A program made the position numbers and the translations under genes. Below the pieces are notes generated by a model that made no database searches, was not told the DNA's origin, and worked only from the letters and a program-made list of their open reading frames with translations. Below, one piece after another: positions 1 to 12,719 of a stretch of DNA of 64,000 bases. Positions within the stretch are counted from its first letter, which is position 1. Every line of letters starts with the position of its first letter. The stretch is taken from NCBI GenBank assembly GCA_027943335.1, contig BSBK01002159.1:1287501-1351500 (forward strand). Direction: 5' to 3'. The stretch is from Chamaecyparis obtusa (lineage: Eukaryota; Streptophyta; Pinopsida; Cupressales; Cupressaceae).

Positions 1-9
1 TGAAGTCTG

Positions 10-68
10 GAACCCTGCTAGTATGTCTGTACTTCTACTATTTAAATTTCTTCCCAAGAATTGGAAAA
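10..68 (+). other. Intron-like 43-nt insert in accessory ORF, copy 1
   Basis: Bases 19-61 start with GTATGT and align with 56362-56404 in copy 2, also 43 nt. Copy 2 ends in AG; here the last two bases are TG, so the acceptor-like end is lost. Both copies need removal of these 43 nt (not a multiple of three) to join the flanking frames. A 43-nt intron would be unusually short for a plant. Confidence 0.35.
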
Positions 69-2974
69 GTGACTTGGGGAACCGATAGACCGGTCATGCA
101 TCAAATCAATGAAATGGCCAACCAGCAGGGAAACCAGTTAGGAAGAGTAATGACTGAACACTTCGAGGCATTTCAACTAAAAATGCATGCAAGGGACAGG
201 GTGTCGTCAACCATTGTTGACCAGTACAAGGACAACGTATGCTTCCTGGTTAGCACTGACAACTGCATCATTCAAGCCATGGAATCGAGGATCATGTACG
301 CTCTTGAGCTAGGCTACAAGATCACCACAAAGGTTCCTAAGGCATATGCAGATGCCTTGATTGAGGCAGATCTAGATCTCGGTGCTAACTGATTCAGTAC
401 ACACAAAGAGATCCAAGAAAATCTAAAGAAGAGGGCATCGATTAAAAATGTCTACACCAAAAGGGCCCCCACACCAAAGAAGAAACCGGTGATGGAACAG
501 CCCAAAGCTAAATCGGCACCCAGTACACAAGAGGAAGAACAAGAGGAGACAAAAACCGAGGAAACAGTTCCTCTAGTCAGAAAGAGGAAATCAGGTAAAC
601 CGGTAAAGGAGGATCCACCGAGAAGAGCCAAGCCCACAATTGATGAATTTGTGGCAGGAATGAAAGACCATGGCAGAATGGGTGGTGTCAAAAGAAGATA
701 TGATCTGGCAAATGAAGAAGATAGAAGGAAATTTGAAGAAGCAGTAGTGTACTGCCTCCATAAGTTTAATTTGCAACCTGCGGAACTTCATACGACAGTG
801 CCTGATGATCTTCTAGAAATTCTTGAAGCTAGATGGAAAGCTTCAATGGACAAAGAAAAGGAGCTGAGGATACAAGCTCTGCTAGAGGTTCAGAACCACC
901 TCGCTCTAGAAGAAGCGACTGAATAAGCTAAACTCCAACAACATGATTTCCTGACAAAGAGGAGGATTAGTCGGATGCTGATAAGAGAAGCTGACAAGGT
1001 TCATAAGGAAGGAGTAGCCATATGGACCAAAGTTCTTCAGACCCAGCAGCAAGCAGAAGAAGCTCGACAAAGAACCACAGTTCCACCGGTCCCTGACACC
1101 GGTAAAGGAAAAGGAGTGCTTGGAGCTGAAGCACCGGTTAAAGAGAAGAATCCTACAGAACCGGTCATCATCGACATCATCGATGACAAGAGCAGCGATC
1201 CAGCACATCCAACCATTCTCATCTCTCCAAGCAAAGGTAACACTCGCCCTATGCCTGTCATTGATATTGTTGATGAGGTAATGGACTTCGGAGAAGTAGA
1301 TAATGGTACTAAGTGGTACAATATACTAGAAGAAGATAATAAACATCCAGTAATTATAGCTATAGTGGAAACGTTTATGGATTTTCACAAAACTCCAAGG
1401 GACTACAAGTCCAACTTTCCACCGGAACTCAAGTCTAGGCTTCAGACAAAATGGAGAACTGGTCTAGGCACCAACACGAGAATTAATAGGGAAACACTGT
1501 TAAAAATCTGACCTGGTCTCAGTGAAGAGAGAATAAAGCTTCTACTGGAGGAAGCAGCAATGAACTTGGATACTAAGTATCGAGTTGCCCAAATACTAAA
1601 TGGATATGAGAATCAAGTCTATAAAGAGACTTTAGACTTCTAGCAGCAATACAACTTCAATACACTTGAGAATTTAGGTCCACAAGATCAAACTGAACAG
1701 GTACAAGCACCATCGGTTCAATTCACTACTCGTGAAGAACCTGCAACTGGTATGGTAAATGTTCAAGCAGAGGAGTTCACATCTGGTGAACAAATAAATG
1801 TTGAACAAGTAGTTCCCCCAGTAGAACAAGAAATGGGAAATGATATTCCTATGCAAGAATTACATCTAGTTGAAGAGCAGCACAAAGAAGAACTCCCATT
1901 GGAAAAACAACTTCAACAAGAACAGGATGCCCCACCTGAAGTTGAAGTGCCACCGGAAGAAGAAGCTTAGGATAAGGAAGAAGCACTTGCTAAAGAAGAC
2001 CTACTTGAAGAAGAGGCGCAACCGAAAGATGCAGCTCAACAAGGAAATGATGAAAATAAGGAACAGGGACAAGAGATTCCTCTACACACTAAGCAAGCTC
2101 AACTGGAACAGGAGCCCAAGCAAAAGGAGCAAGCAAATATCCCAAGTTCCTCCTCATCTAAAAGAAAATTATCATTTGCTGAGGTTATAGAAGCAAAAAG
2201 GAGCAAGGGCACCGATACAGTGGTAGACATCAGCAAAATGTCAACTAGGCAGCTAAAGGAGCTGACCAAGAGGAAACAGGACATGGTCTTGACCACTGTC
2301 AAGAATATATTGTGCTACTTCATACTAGATGCTGGCATAGATTAAGATGAACCTGTGATAGATCAACTGTAAGTTTTGGCACAAGTAATCGGTGATAACC
2401 TGACAGATCTAGAAATTGTAGCTATAAAACACTATGAGAAGAGAATAGAGATTCTCCACAAACAAGTTGAAGATATCAAGGTAACTCTGTCATTCAACTT
2501 AAAAGTTCTTCAACAGCAAGTCCAAGTTGCAGGAAGTTTGATGACAAGAACTTCCAACTTTGAAACTTTCTTGCAAGATCTGACAGAGAACTCAGCAAAG
2601 ACTTTAGAAGACATTAGAGCCCTGTCTTCACAATTTGACATCCAAAATAAGTCAGTAACAAATTTTAGCAGAGAAATGACCAGTCTGGCTCTAATTCTAA
2701 GAAAGAATGCAGAAGAGGAGAATAAGAGAATCCAAGAAATTATTCGATTTCAGTTATTTTTTGCCCCAACATTTGACTCCATGCAACAAACTGCAACATC
2801 TACAGAAATTCTGACAATGAACCTGATTATAAAACTGTGGAGGATATGGAGAACATCATTGTTTCTCTAAAAGCAGCCCAAAAGAACATTGAATATGTAA
2901 CCGGTCAATGGGCACCGTTTCTTCATTCTGCAAAGAATATCTATAAGAATATCTTCACCAAGCTACAAATGTGA
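10..2974 (+). pseudogene. Accessory ORF of a pol-less LTR retrotransposon, copy 1 (5' end outside window)
   Basis: One reading frame runs from about 57 to 2800, interrupted by in-frame stops (near 390, 924, 1509, 1641, 1968, 2343 and 2370), then shifts once near 2810 and ends at 2974. It is collinear with the copy at 55615-59370. Order of regions: an N-terminal globular part with HARDRVSSTIVDQYKDNVC; a basic linker; a helical part (EARWKASMDKEKELRIQALL); a segment with DIVDEVMDFGEV and TPRDYKSNFPPEL; a Glu/Gln/Pro-rich stretch (about 1750-2140); a nuclear-signal-like SKRKLSF; then a long coiled coil ending in NIFTKLQM. I recognise no protease, RT, RNase H or integrase motif. It is followed by a purine tract and an LTR, so it is the last ORF of the element. 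Function unknown. Confidence 0.8.
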
Positions 2975-3304
2975 AATCCTAAGTGAAGCTTAACCCTTTG
3001 TCCTATGGAGGCAAAAAGGGGAAGAAGAAGCCAAAGAAATGGGAAGCAAATTGGAAGCAGGACAGAGCAGCTGTCAAGGGGAAGTCTGCAATCAGAAGAG
3101 AGCAGAACTAAAGTATACAATACACAGGGTAGCAGACTAATCAAGGACAGAATAGCCACAAAACAAGAACAGAAGAAGACCTAAAGCACTTGGACAGGGG
3201 ATGTGTGCTACAGAGAAAAGATAAGTCTACAAAAAAAGGTATAAATTGTGATAAGTGAGTATGGTTTTGAGCATGGTTTTGAGCATGGTTTTGCCACCAA
3301 TGGC

Positions 3305-3316
3305 AATGGGGAAGAT
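3305..3316 (+). other. Polypurine tract of the first element
   Basis: The purine run AATGGGGAAGAT lies directly before the LTR start TGTTAGCAAT. The equivalent site in the second copy is AAAGGGGAAGAT at 59609-59620. Confidence 0.75.
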
Positions 3317-3961
3317 TGTTAGCAATTTAAGTTGTCATTAGTGTAATTCTCAAACACCATTCACACCGGTAAAGGTTCACCGGTCGCTCACGTTACTTTA
3401 AAGGCACCGGTAGACCGAACTAAGAACATTGTACTGGTCTTTCATTGCATACAGGGATAAACCGGGTATAAGTTTATACCAGTCAAACAATCAGTGTCAA
3501 TTAAGATCATTGCTTTTATAAGGTGTGAAAGCATATTGAAATCCCTCTATCAGGGTGGACCTTAATCGGTTCTGTGTAAAAATCCCTTAACCGGGTAACA
3601 TCTTTTCTGATGTTGAAAGTCCTTTAACGAGGCAACTCCTAACAGAGTCAAAATCTTAACCGATCTTCAATCAAATCCCTTAACCGGGTAGCACTCTAAC
3701 AAGTGCTTTGTAAGCTCCTAATAGGATGCCTTCATTCTGCAGTAGTGAAGTTGTGAGCTTTGTCTCACCGTGGTTTTTTTCTTCTAATCAGGGGTTTCCA
3801 CGTATACATCCTGTGTTGATCTGTGTGTTTCTATTTATGGTTGTAAATGATTGTTTAGGTTCTACTTATCTTTGAAGAACAATTAAACAAGCGCTGAATT
3901 GTAACAGATATAGGATTTACTAATTCACCCCCCCTCTCTCAGTAACTAGTTAGGAATAACA
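3317..3961 (+). repeat. 3' LTR of the first pol-less element, internally shortened
   Basis: It begins TGTTAGCAATTTAAG and ends TAGGAATAACA, with the C-rich tail typical of this LTR group (CACCCCCCCTCTCTCAGTAAC). It is 645 bp against about 1041-1066 bp for related LTRs at 39917 and 51157; the middle part with the promoter-proximal region is missing. It keeps several copies of the ACCGG motif and the small hairpins described in the findings (3597-3614, 3690-3707, 3730-3750). Directly after it, unrelated gypsy integrase sequence begins, so the element was inserted in a gypsy element. Confidence 0.8.
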
Positions 3962-4754
3962 CTACATTGTACAACGACGCCAGGGAGTGGGTCGTAAGTT
4001 CCGATACCTATCAACGAACTAGAAAACCACTGAAGAGGGATTTTATGCCTCTCAATCCTTCTCACACACAAGAATGTTTTGAACGTTGGGGCTTGGATTT
4101 TATCGGACCCCTGTAAACAAGTAGGTCTTGGCAATGTCGGTATATTGTGGTGGCTACCAAATACCTCACGAAGTCAATGGAGGCACGAGCTTTGTCGGAC
4201 AACTTGACACTAAGTATGGCCAAGTTCATATAAGAACAAATAATTACAAGGTACAACATCCCAATCCAGTTGACCAATGATAGAGGAGGCCACCTCGTGA
4301 ATCATGTAATCTGGTTGCTCACCACAAAGTTCAAGATCATTCATTCTTTGTCAAGTCCATACTACCCGCGAGCAAACGGCCATGCCGAAGCCACGAATAA
4401 AATATTGGTGTCAGTAATATACAAGTCGTGCAGAGTAGAGCAAGAAGACTAGGAGGAAAGGCTACCATCGGTACTCTGGGCCTAACGCACGATGTACAAA
4501 GTAACTACCAGGAAGACACCATTTCAACTGATGTAGGGACAGGAAGCTATTGTCCTTGTGGAATTTATGGTTCCGAGCACGAGGATCACGATTGAAAATA
4601 GGTTGGGAGCTATGGAAAGCCTTCGGGAGAGGTTATACACCTTGAATAAATTGGATGAGCGTCGAATGATGGCCTAGTGGGCGATGGAGGAGGCCCAATA
4701 GAGAAGGAAGATATGGCAAGATAAGCACTTGAAGTGGGAACGATTCACTCCTAG
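3962..4754 (+). pseudogene. Ty3/gypsy integrase core, decayed, left half
   Basis: One frame with stops reads through the integrase catalytic core: GLDFIGP (first Asp), LTNDRGGHLVN (second Asp) and YYPRANGHAEATNK (Glu), followed by the usual C-terminal stretch ending near KHLKWERFTP. The motif style suggests a non-chromovirus (Tat/Athila-like) lineage, but that is an impression. The frame carries several in-frame stops, for example near 4114, 4231, 4450 and 4483. It is cut at 4754 by an LTR element and resumes at 13680. Confidence 0.8.
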
Positions 4755-5135
4755 TGTTGAAATTTACAATGCTCGTTTAACCACGAGCAATCTCATTGCC
4801 TTCCCAACCATAGACGCACAACAATCGTCGCTCATCAGCAATCTGATATGTAGATATGCACATATATTTTTATTTAATTATTATGTCTCATAGAATGAGA
4901 TCTAATATATCATATATATATATATATATATATATGTAATAGGAGACTTTTCACCAAGGGCAACCACTCTTTACACGTGGTCCATAAATAATTATATTAT
5001 TAATAATGCAATAATTATATTATCACATAATAATATAATTATATTTTCTCGCAATAATAATATAAATATAATCACAACCTTTGTGATGTCTATTTTGGCC
5101 TACGGATTCCGACCACAACTACCATAAAATCAACA
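4755..5135 (-). repeat. 3' LTR of the minus-strand element
   Basis: This 381-bp repeat matches 13249-13679 along its length. It contains a (TA)n microsatellite at about 4908-4936, where the other LTR has (TA)n followed by (GT)n, and an AT-rich stretch at 4987-5075. Plus-strand ends are TGTTGAAATT and AAATCAACA. Confidence 0.8.
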
Positions 5136-5380
5136 CTCCCTCTTAGCTAGGGAGGAATCCTACTCTAAATATGAGTCACATAGTGACATCCACCATGGAT
5201 ACTCCCAAAGGGTGGATCCATCATGGCTACAACCATGAGTGAAAATACAAATGAACACATCATCATGGCTAATCCCATGGATGATGAAAGAATAGATATA
5301 ACCTCACCATGACATGAACCATTATTGTGATGATTGATCACAACGGCTACATCCATATGTGGAAAGGAAATATATCATCT
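5136..5380. other. Start of element interior, CATGG-rich degenerate repeats
   Basis: Next to the polypurine tract (5136-5150) lies a run of imperfect motifs around CATGGNTAATCCATG and CACCATGGATAC. It grades into the 42-bp minisatellite that follows. No coding potential is recognised. Confidence 0.5.
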
Positions 5381-5394
5381 CTCTATGATATCAA

Positions 5395-5600
5395 CCATCA
5401 TGACTTATCCATAGATATCACCTCACATGATATCCACCATTATGGCTAATCCATAGATATCACCTCATGTGATATCCACCATTATGGCTTATAGATATCC
5501 CCACCCATAATATCCACCATTATGGCTTATCCATAGATATCACTTCACATGATATCCACCATTATGGCTATCCATGAATATTACTTCACTAGATATCAGC
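5395..5600. repeat. Minisatellite, about 42-bp unit
   Basis: Imperfect tandem units of about 42 bp contain CATAGATATCACCTC, then GATATCCACCATTATGG. At least four units are visible, with small length changes. Shorter relatives (CATTGTGAGATCATCACCTCACAATGAT) follow at 5604-5690 and form short hairpins. Confidence 0.7.
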
Positions 5601-5699
5601 CATCATTGTGAGATCATCACCTCACAATGATGGTAAGATGCACAAGTGTTCATCATTGTGAGATCGTCACCTCACAATGATATTCACCATAGCTCATCC

Positions 5700-7090
5700 A
5701 AAGGGTAAACACACAAGTACAAGAAAATCACCACGGACTCTCTCACATGGTGTTGTCATGGTGTTGTATCTCTCAAAATTACACCCTAATGCTAAGTCCT
5801 GAAACCCTAGCAATTTTGGAGAAACATGGGAACAATCACGAGCTCGTGGGTAAACTTATAGGTGTAACTGAACCTCCGGGTTCTAGGCCGGCTTCCTATT
5901 CTGGTAACTCACTTTATACTACCTGAAACTGAGTCTTTTTTTTTTTTGATGGAGGAAAAAGATAGAAGGAAAATAGAAAATAAAATCTATGTCCTAAATG
6001 GTGATGCACCAGAAAAGTATCTTTGAGATCTAACAGATAATCAACACATGATGAAACCAGTAAAAAAGCTTCTTTGCACAACTCAATAATTCATAATCTT
6101 TGCATCAGCAATTGATAAGAAGGCTAAAATAACAGTCCCTAAAAGGAGGATAAATTCCTCACAATCTAAAACTGCTTCTCAAAAACACAACTTTCAACCT
6201 GCAAAAGACTAAAATACTCCTATAGAAGGCATCAAAATGACACACAAACACAGAGAATAAGAGAAGGCACCAGCTGAAAATCACTGTCAAAAGATGTTAC
6301 AAATCTGTATATCTCTTTGAAAAAATGGGTTACAAAAGTCTCTGCTCCTGTCAAGAACTCTGAGAAAAAACTTACAAAACAACAAAGGCAGAGAAAAGAG
6401 AACCTTTACAAAAGAGTCTCAACTCTATACTTGTACAAAAATTCCAAACCCTAGCCTCTGAAAATAATATCTCAGATAAACTTATCCTCATTTATGACTC
6501 AACACTTAGTCATAATCTTTTTTGCAAAATATTTGCCTTTTTGATTTTTAAAAGAAAAATAAATATTTTGTTTTTTCATAATAATATTTATTAAATAATT
6601 TATATTTCATAAATGAAATAAAAAGTATTTAATATTTATTAAATTATAATTTATTATTATGTAATTTATATTTAATTATTTAATAAATAACAATTATTTA
6701 ATAATATATTAAGTGATAATTAAATAACTCACTTAAAATATTATTAAAATAATTGTATTTATAGAGATAATAAACGAATTACATAATAATACATTATTAA
6801 AAAAAAAAAAACAATATTTATTTTTTACTTAAAAAAAAATAAAATTAAAAGACAAACACTTTGCAAGAAATTAAAACCTAAGTGTTGAGTTAAAAAATGA
6901 AAAAAGTTTGTGCTTTGTTTTTTATTACAAACCCATACATATGGGCAAAAATGCTTGGAATAGGAAAATAAAACAAAGTAAAAGGCAAAGAGCCATTTCA
7001 CTTTCACGTGAGTATGGGTATAAGCATTATCAAACCCTAAAAAACATTTGATATTTTTCATTTGGTCTTTTCTCTTGGCATTTACGCATT
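5700..7090. other. AT-rich element interior, no gene seen
   Basis: The stretch holds poly-T at 5937-5949, a very AT-rich segment at 6530-6840, and scattered short frames with no recognisable protein motif. Confidence 0.5.
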
Positions 7091-7099
7091 GCTGGAGAA

Positions 7100-9660
7100 C
7101 AGGGTTTGGGTTGGAGCCGCCGCCATGCATATTTGGAGCTGGTTTTTTCCGAATCTTTGCAAAATTTCGAGCTCTCTTCTCTCAATAAAATCGTTCTCTG
7201 CTCGTACCATTTGCTTATGCTAGATTTTGAGCTGGAAGCTGCAATAGATTTGAGCTCTATACTTTTGCTAAATGCTTGACTTCTCTGCATATTCACCATG
7301 GCCGAATTTGTTTCAAAGCTCTTGCCTTGGTATCGTACTTGGCATGACTGGAAGAAAATGACGTTTCTTGTTGGCGTACTTGGTTTTTTCTGAGATAAGT
7401 GTTTTATATATCTCCTTCTGCTCATCATTTTGTTTGTCGCTGGCTTTCATATGACATACTGTCACTTTGCTTTCAGTTGGATTCGAAGGTTATAGTCATG
7501 AATGTTTTGGCAAATCCATGCCTTAACAGTGAGATCATGCAAGGGTTTTCTTATGTGATTTTTTAAAGGTTATACTTAGAAGTGAACATGGCTTCTTTAT
7601 CAGCTCCCATATGCAAAAAACTGTGACATAATACACGCTGTTGTAAACCTTGAGTTATTCATACTTGACATTTTCCATTATCTGTATTGGCATCTAGCTT
7701 TCTTCTGCTGTAACTAATAACTTTGATTATGATTTGAGCCTTTATTCACTTGAAAAGAGCTCACAAAAATGCTGGATTCGAGCTTACTGCTGAAGTTTGA
7801 ACCCTATTTAGAGATTCACGAGCTGTATGTTGTATGAAATTCGGCCTTATTCTTTTTTGGCTTTAAAAGACACATTACTTGCTGCTGCAAAACTTGTAAT
7901 TCGTTATGCTTGGGGCCTCTCTTCTCTAATAAATCAGTGTGTAAAATATGAGGTTTTCAACTGCTGTTAACTTGATGAAATACTGAGAATTATCTTTACT
8001 TGTACCAGCTGTAACATAGCTTTTAAAAGCTTTATTTGACTGCATCCTTCACTACATTTTCTTGATTTAAAAGCTGAAAACACTATTGAAGTTGTTTTGA
8101 TTTCACTTTCCAGCTTTGCATAAATTCTAGGACCTTCTCTGTTTGAAAATTTGGAAATGTTATTCCAACTCTAGCTTGAACAACTGTACTTTGATTGTCA
8201 TGCTTATCATGGTTTTGGAAGGCTCGATTATGTATTTGATAAAATCTGAACTGTTACTTCTTTCCATGAATGCTGCAGACTTTTCTCTTCAAATCCTTTG
8301 ACTGGCATTTGGCTCTAATATGAACTGCCGAGGAACCTCTATCTCTTTGTATAAAATCTGGTTTTTTATCTCTGCATTTTACATTGCAGCAGCATGCTTG
8401 TATTTTGCATTTGACTGGTACTCATTTATCAATCATTCACTATCATGATACTCATGCTTGACTCATTTCACTTTTATTTATGAAAACATGCTGAACTTGA
8501 AAGCGTGCTGGACCCAAAACATTGATTGACTCAAGCTGCTGCCTATGTCCATACTTAATGCTGATTTGTAATTTTGAAAAGTTCAGGAATTCTGGAATAA
8601 CTATTTGCTAAATCTGATGGCTATTATCCATAATAACCTTGCTCCAATAATGCTACTCTTTTCAAACCATTAGCAACCAGCGTATCTTGAAAACTCTATG
8701 ATGATTTGTCTCTGATACTCTATTGTAGATCCATGATCCTAATATGCTCATAATATATCAAGATTTAAAGTGAATGAAAAACTAGCACCAAAACCTGTTT
8801 ATGAAGTTCGAGCACGAGCTCATGACACTCATAAACAGACTTATGTGACCCTGTATTTGCTTTTAAAATCAATCCAGCATACGAACAGAATTTGATCAGT
8901 ACACTGTATCCCTTTTGAGGAAAAAAAAAAGACATTATGTAACTTATACTCTGTAGATGCACTGTAGCAACATGTTCACTTTATGACAGCATTTTCTTGT
9001 AAAAAACTTGTGATGTTTTCCAAATTTACAACGCTGTTCTCTCTCTTTGAATTTCTGATCCGTTTCCTATTGCTATTCTGTTTTGTATGATTTCAACTTG
9101 AGAATGTTGTCCCTTTAACAAACTTGTATGCTTTTCCTGATTTCAACACATGTTTGTTCTTTACTTCCTCAACTGTTATGAATCACTCCTACCACTAACA
9201 TGCTGGACTCGAACCCTTGTGGGAGCCACATTTACGTCCACATGTCAGTGGTAGGCGTGAGGCTGCACATGAAACAAACTCGTTAGAAGAATGAATAAAT
9301 CTGGTGGTTATTTCAGGGATATGAATGTATGTATTGAGCAGGATGGCGAGTTGGTTGGCTATTGCTTAGATCATTAGATCTAACCCATTTTTCCTCAATT
9401 TATTTTGCAGAGGCTGACGTGGAGGCAAGGCATGACGGGACAGCGGGACACAATCAGCAACACGGCCAGTCATTTCTAGTACCAAGCAATGGCTGGCCCG
9501 TATGACCTCCTTTCTTTTACATGCTTTTTTGTACTTAGCATCTATGTTCCTTTTGCCGAAGCACTTGATTTATGTATTCTTTTAATGAGGTTAGTTTCAC
9601 AGCCTGTGTGAAACGTAATGAACACTTTGATGAATAAACAAATTTACATTTTCAAAAAAG
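7100..9660 (+). other. Possible captured host-gene segment (last exon and 3' UTR)
   Basis: At 9412 a pyrimidine-rich tract and TTTTGCAG precede an open frame ending at a TGA at about 9507. It encodes the end of a hydrophilic protein with QSFLVPSNGWPV at its C terminus. After it come a T-rich stretch and AATAAA near 9636, as in a plant 3' UTR. A GCCGCCGCCATG context at 7117-7128 starts only a 36-codon frame. The DNA between is T-rich and intron-like. I cannot name the gene. This is a suggestion from splice, stop and polyadenylation signals only. Confidence 0.3.
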
Positions 9661-12600
9661 CACAAGATGTAATTCTTCTTCTTTCATATGTGGGTTACTT
9701 TTCGTCATAAAACGTAAACTTATATTCATAGAATAAATCAAATGACTGTCATGGGCATTAAGCATGTTTTTTTTTTTTTAGATATGAAAGAATAGTTCCA
9801 ACCAGCATGGCTGTACCGGTTTAAGCCCAAAACTAAACTGGTAACAGGTGTCACACACATCACATCCTCCATGAACCATATCAGAGGGTGGTGATATGGG
9901 CTTACACCTCAAATTTCTCTTTAAAGAGAAAAAATGCATTAACAAGGGCTTTCACCTCCAACTTCTCCCTCACAGAGAGGAATGCATGATGACGTAGCTC
10001 CCTCTGAAATAGATATCAATCTTATGATGTCCACATCCAAGGTTCCTTTAGATGAAATCTCAGACTCCCTTTGAATCTGATATTAACCTTCTCCCCTCCT
10101 CGTCCAAGGTTACTTCTGTAGGTTTGTCAGATTCCCTCTGAATGTTATTTTCTTCTCTTCGAAGAAATGTTTACAACCATCAACTCAGTCCCATGACTAC
10201 AAGCATAAAGTTCTTTCTCCCATGAATTCAATCTCTTATGCTTCTTAATTCATCCTGAAAGCATTTCCAAGAGAGATTTTAAATAGTTTATAAAACTAAC
10301 TATTCTGAAGGGAAATACCATAGATAGAAACATACAAGATTTATTATCCCAATGTTATAGCATGAATTAATGACTCAAAAGATTTATGAACATTATTCAA
10401 GGGTAATACTTATCTGTTATTGTCAAATATTGCTGCCCTCTGGCAACTTCTTCCACTAAACACAGTCTCCATTGTCTGCTTTGCAACGACTGTAGACAAG
10501 AATGCATCTGACTTTTCCACACTTGCAGTGTGTAATGTCCATTTCAAGGATTGGGCAAATTATGACAAACTATCTTGTCCATAGTTGCACCATGCCAAAT
10601 ACGTACACGTTTGTAGTGTGCAACATTAGTCCACCAACTTGCTTTATATTTAACATAACGAAGAATCATATTCTCATAGGCATTGGCAAACTTGGTAGCT
10701 TCTAAGGTATGTTTGCCTTCCAACAATGCCAAGCTTCACTCAGGTGCTGCAAGATAGTGTGTGCTTTTGTTCAGTTTAATACCCTCTGGCCTTGCATCAA
10801 GAACATCATGCATGCCAGCTGCTCTAAGTTCCAAGTCAAAATGACTTCTAACCCTTAGGTACTTTCAACCCGATATCTTCCATGCTAAAATTCTTATAGC
10901 TGCCAACTATACTGGAGCTTAATGAAGCTATAAATCTGTCAATATTAGCATCCATTGTTCATCAATCAACAAGCTACTTAAAAATTGAACAATGCCCAGT
11001 TCAGACTTTCATGCCCAGTGTATATTGATTATCAGGATTTAGAATCATTCACAATGTCCATTGTTTCCCAGCAATCAATTTGCTAAATATCTTCAACAAC
11101 AAGAAGAGAAACTCAGCAACATCAAGTTATCAAAATTAGCAGGATGCTCTAGATTTACTCTTTATGAACAAGAAGATTTCAAATCTGATATGGATTCTAT
11201 ACTTCAATGCCTTCTCATCAACAAATCTTTCATACAGGCACAGAGCACTACAACAACACTCACAACCTCACTACAATTAGTCAAAGATTGAGTATGCACT
11301 ATCGAACAGTATAAAAGATCACCCTATAACACCTCGCTCATAGGTACACGGCTACGTGATTGTGAATAGGCTCATCTTTAAACAATGTAAATCACATGAA
11401 CAACCATTTCGATGTGTCTTAGAATGCACTGTCTATATATATATCAATGATGCCTCTAGTATTTTGACTTGATCAAATGCAATGTGCAATGCCTTCAATA
11501 TGTACTTCTCTCATACTTTGCCCAATACCTCATAGTCCATGATATCAATAACACAACTGGTAAATCAATACTCAGCAATAAATTAATATCACCAAAGACT
11601 TCCGCAGCATATATAGTAAGGCACAAGTAGCCTCGATGATGGTGGAAGATAATCGTTTTGGCCCACATGAATCTTTCATATTTAACCATTCACTTGAATC
11701 CTTCTTAGTAAAGGCAACATGCTTGTCGTTGCCAAGCAGTTGTAGAGTATTCAAATTATGTGTGAGGAAACATGTTGACGACTCCTCCCAATAGAAGACT
11801 AGTGCACATTTATAGTTACTCGAACACCCACTCTTGCATTCTGAGACTTTTAACTTTCCCAACTACTGCCACATTTTTGTTGGAGAAATGTTCCAACCCC
11901 ACCAATTTGTAAACGTCGAGAGAAGCACTGTTGTGGCACCACACTTTGGAAGCTATGGAGGACACATCCCACAATTGCTTTATAACATTTTGCAGTTATA
12001 TTGATTAAAGGTATCTCAAATGCTAAAAGAGATCATTGTTGAGAATACACCTGACTACTCAGAACAACAACACCAACATCTTTCCCAAAAATCTCAAAAT
12101 AAATAGAATTGAATGATAATAATCTCTGTATTTGAACAAGAATACATCTAATTGAAAACCAGTATCTACCCTAAACATTATTATCCTCCAACTAAGCAAC
12201 TCATCCAACAACGAGCAACACTCCAAGCTCGACAATCCTGATGAGGTGAGCAGAGCCCGACCTCATGCAACACCCATTTCGTACTGTGATGAACCTTGAA
12301 CCTGTGCTGCAAAATAAATATCAGCCCCCATGCTTGTCCCACACTTACTGTAGATCCATTGACATTCAAACATCGATATCACTGCTTTCGAGAACACATC
12401 AAACCAAATCACCCGAGCGACATTCCATTACTAGTGACACCAGACATCCAAAATGTTGAAGCCGAGCACCTAACAAACATCGCACCAGAGCATTGACATT
12501 GAAAACATGATGAACATCTATAGACATCGGTAGCTCTGCGAGCCGATATTGGAAACACATCCATCAAGCTCCTCCATACGATGAGCAACTGCACATAGGA

Positions 12601-12700
12601 ATTGCGGGAGCCAATCACATCTTCCACACATCATATATTGAAGCTACATCCTCCAGACATCGTGCCTGCGAATCCATCTAATATTTTGTGATGGCCTACA
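9661..12700. other. Element interior without recognisable genes
   Basis: Short frames on both strands (for example 10502-10732, 11061-11291 and 11572-11862) show no family motif I recognise. Base composition and CTT/CCTC-rich patches suggest diverged transcribed or retroelement sequence. Confidence 0.4.
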
Positions 12701-12719
12701 TGAGATGGTGAAGGCTTTG

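Noticed and set aside
12265..12627. Overlapping frames on both strands (64-72 codons)
   Set aside because: No family motif, and short frames are expected by chance in moderate-GC DNA.
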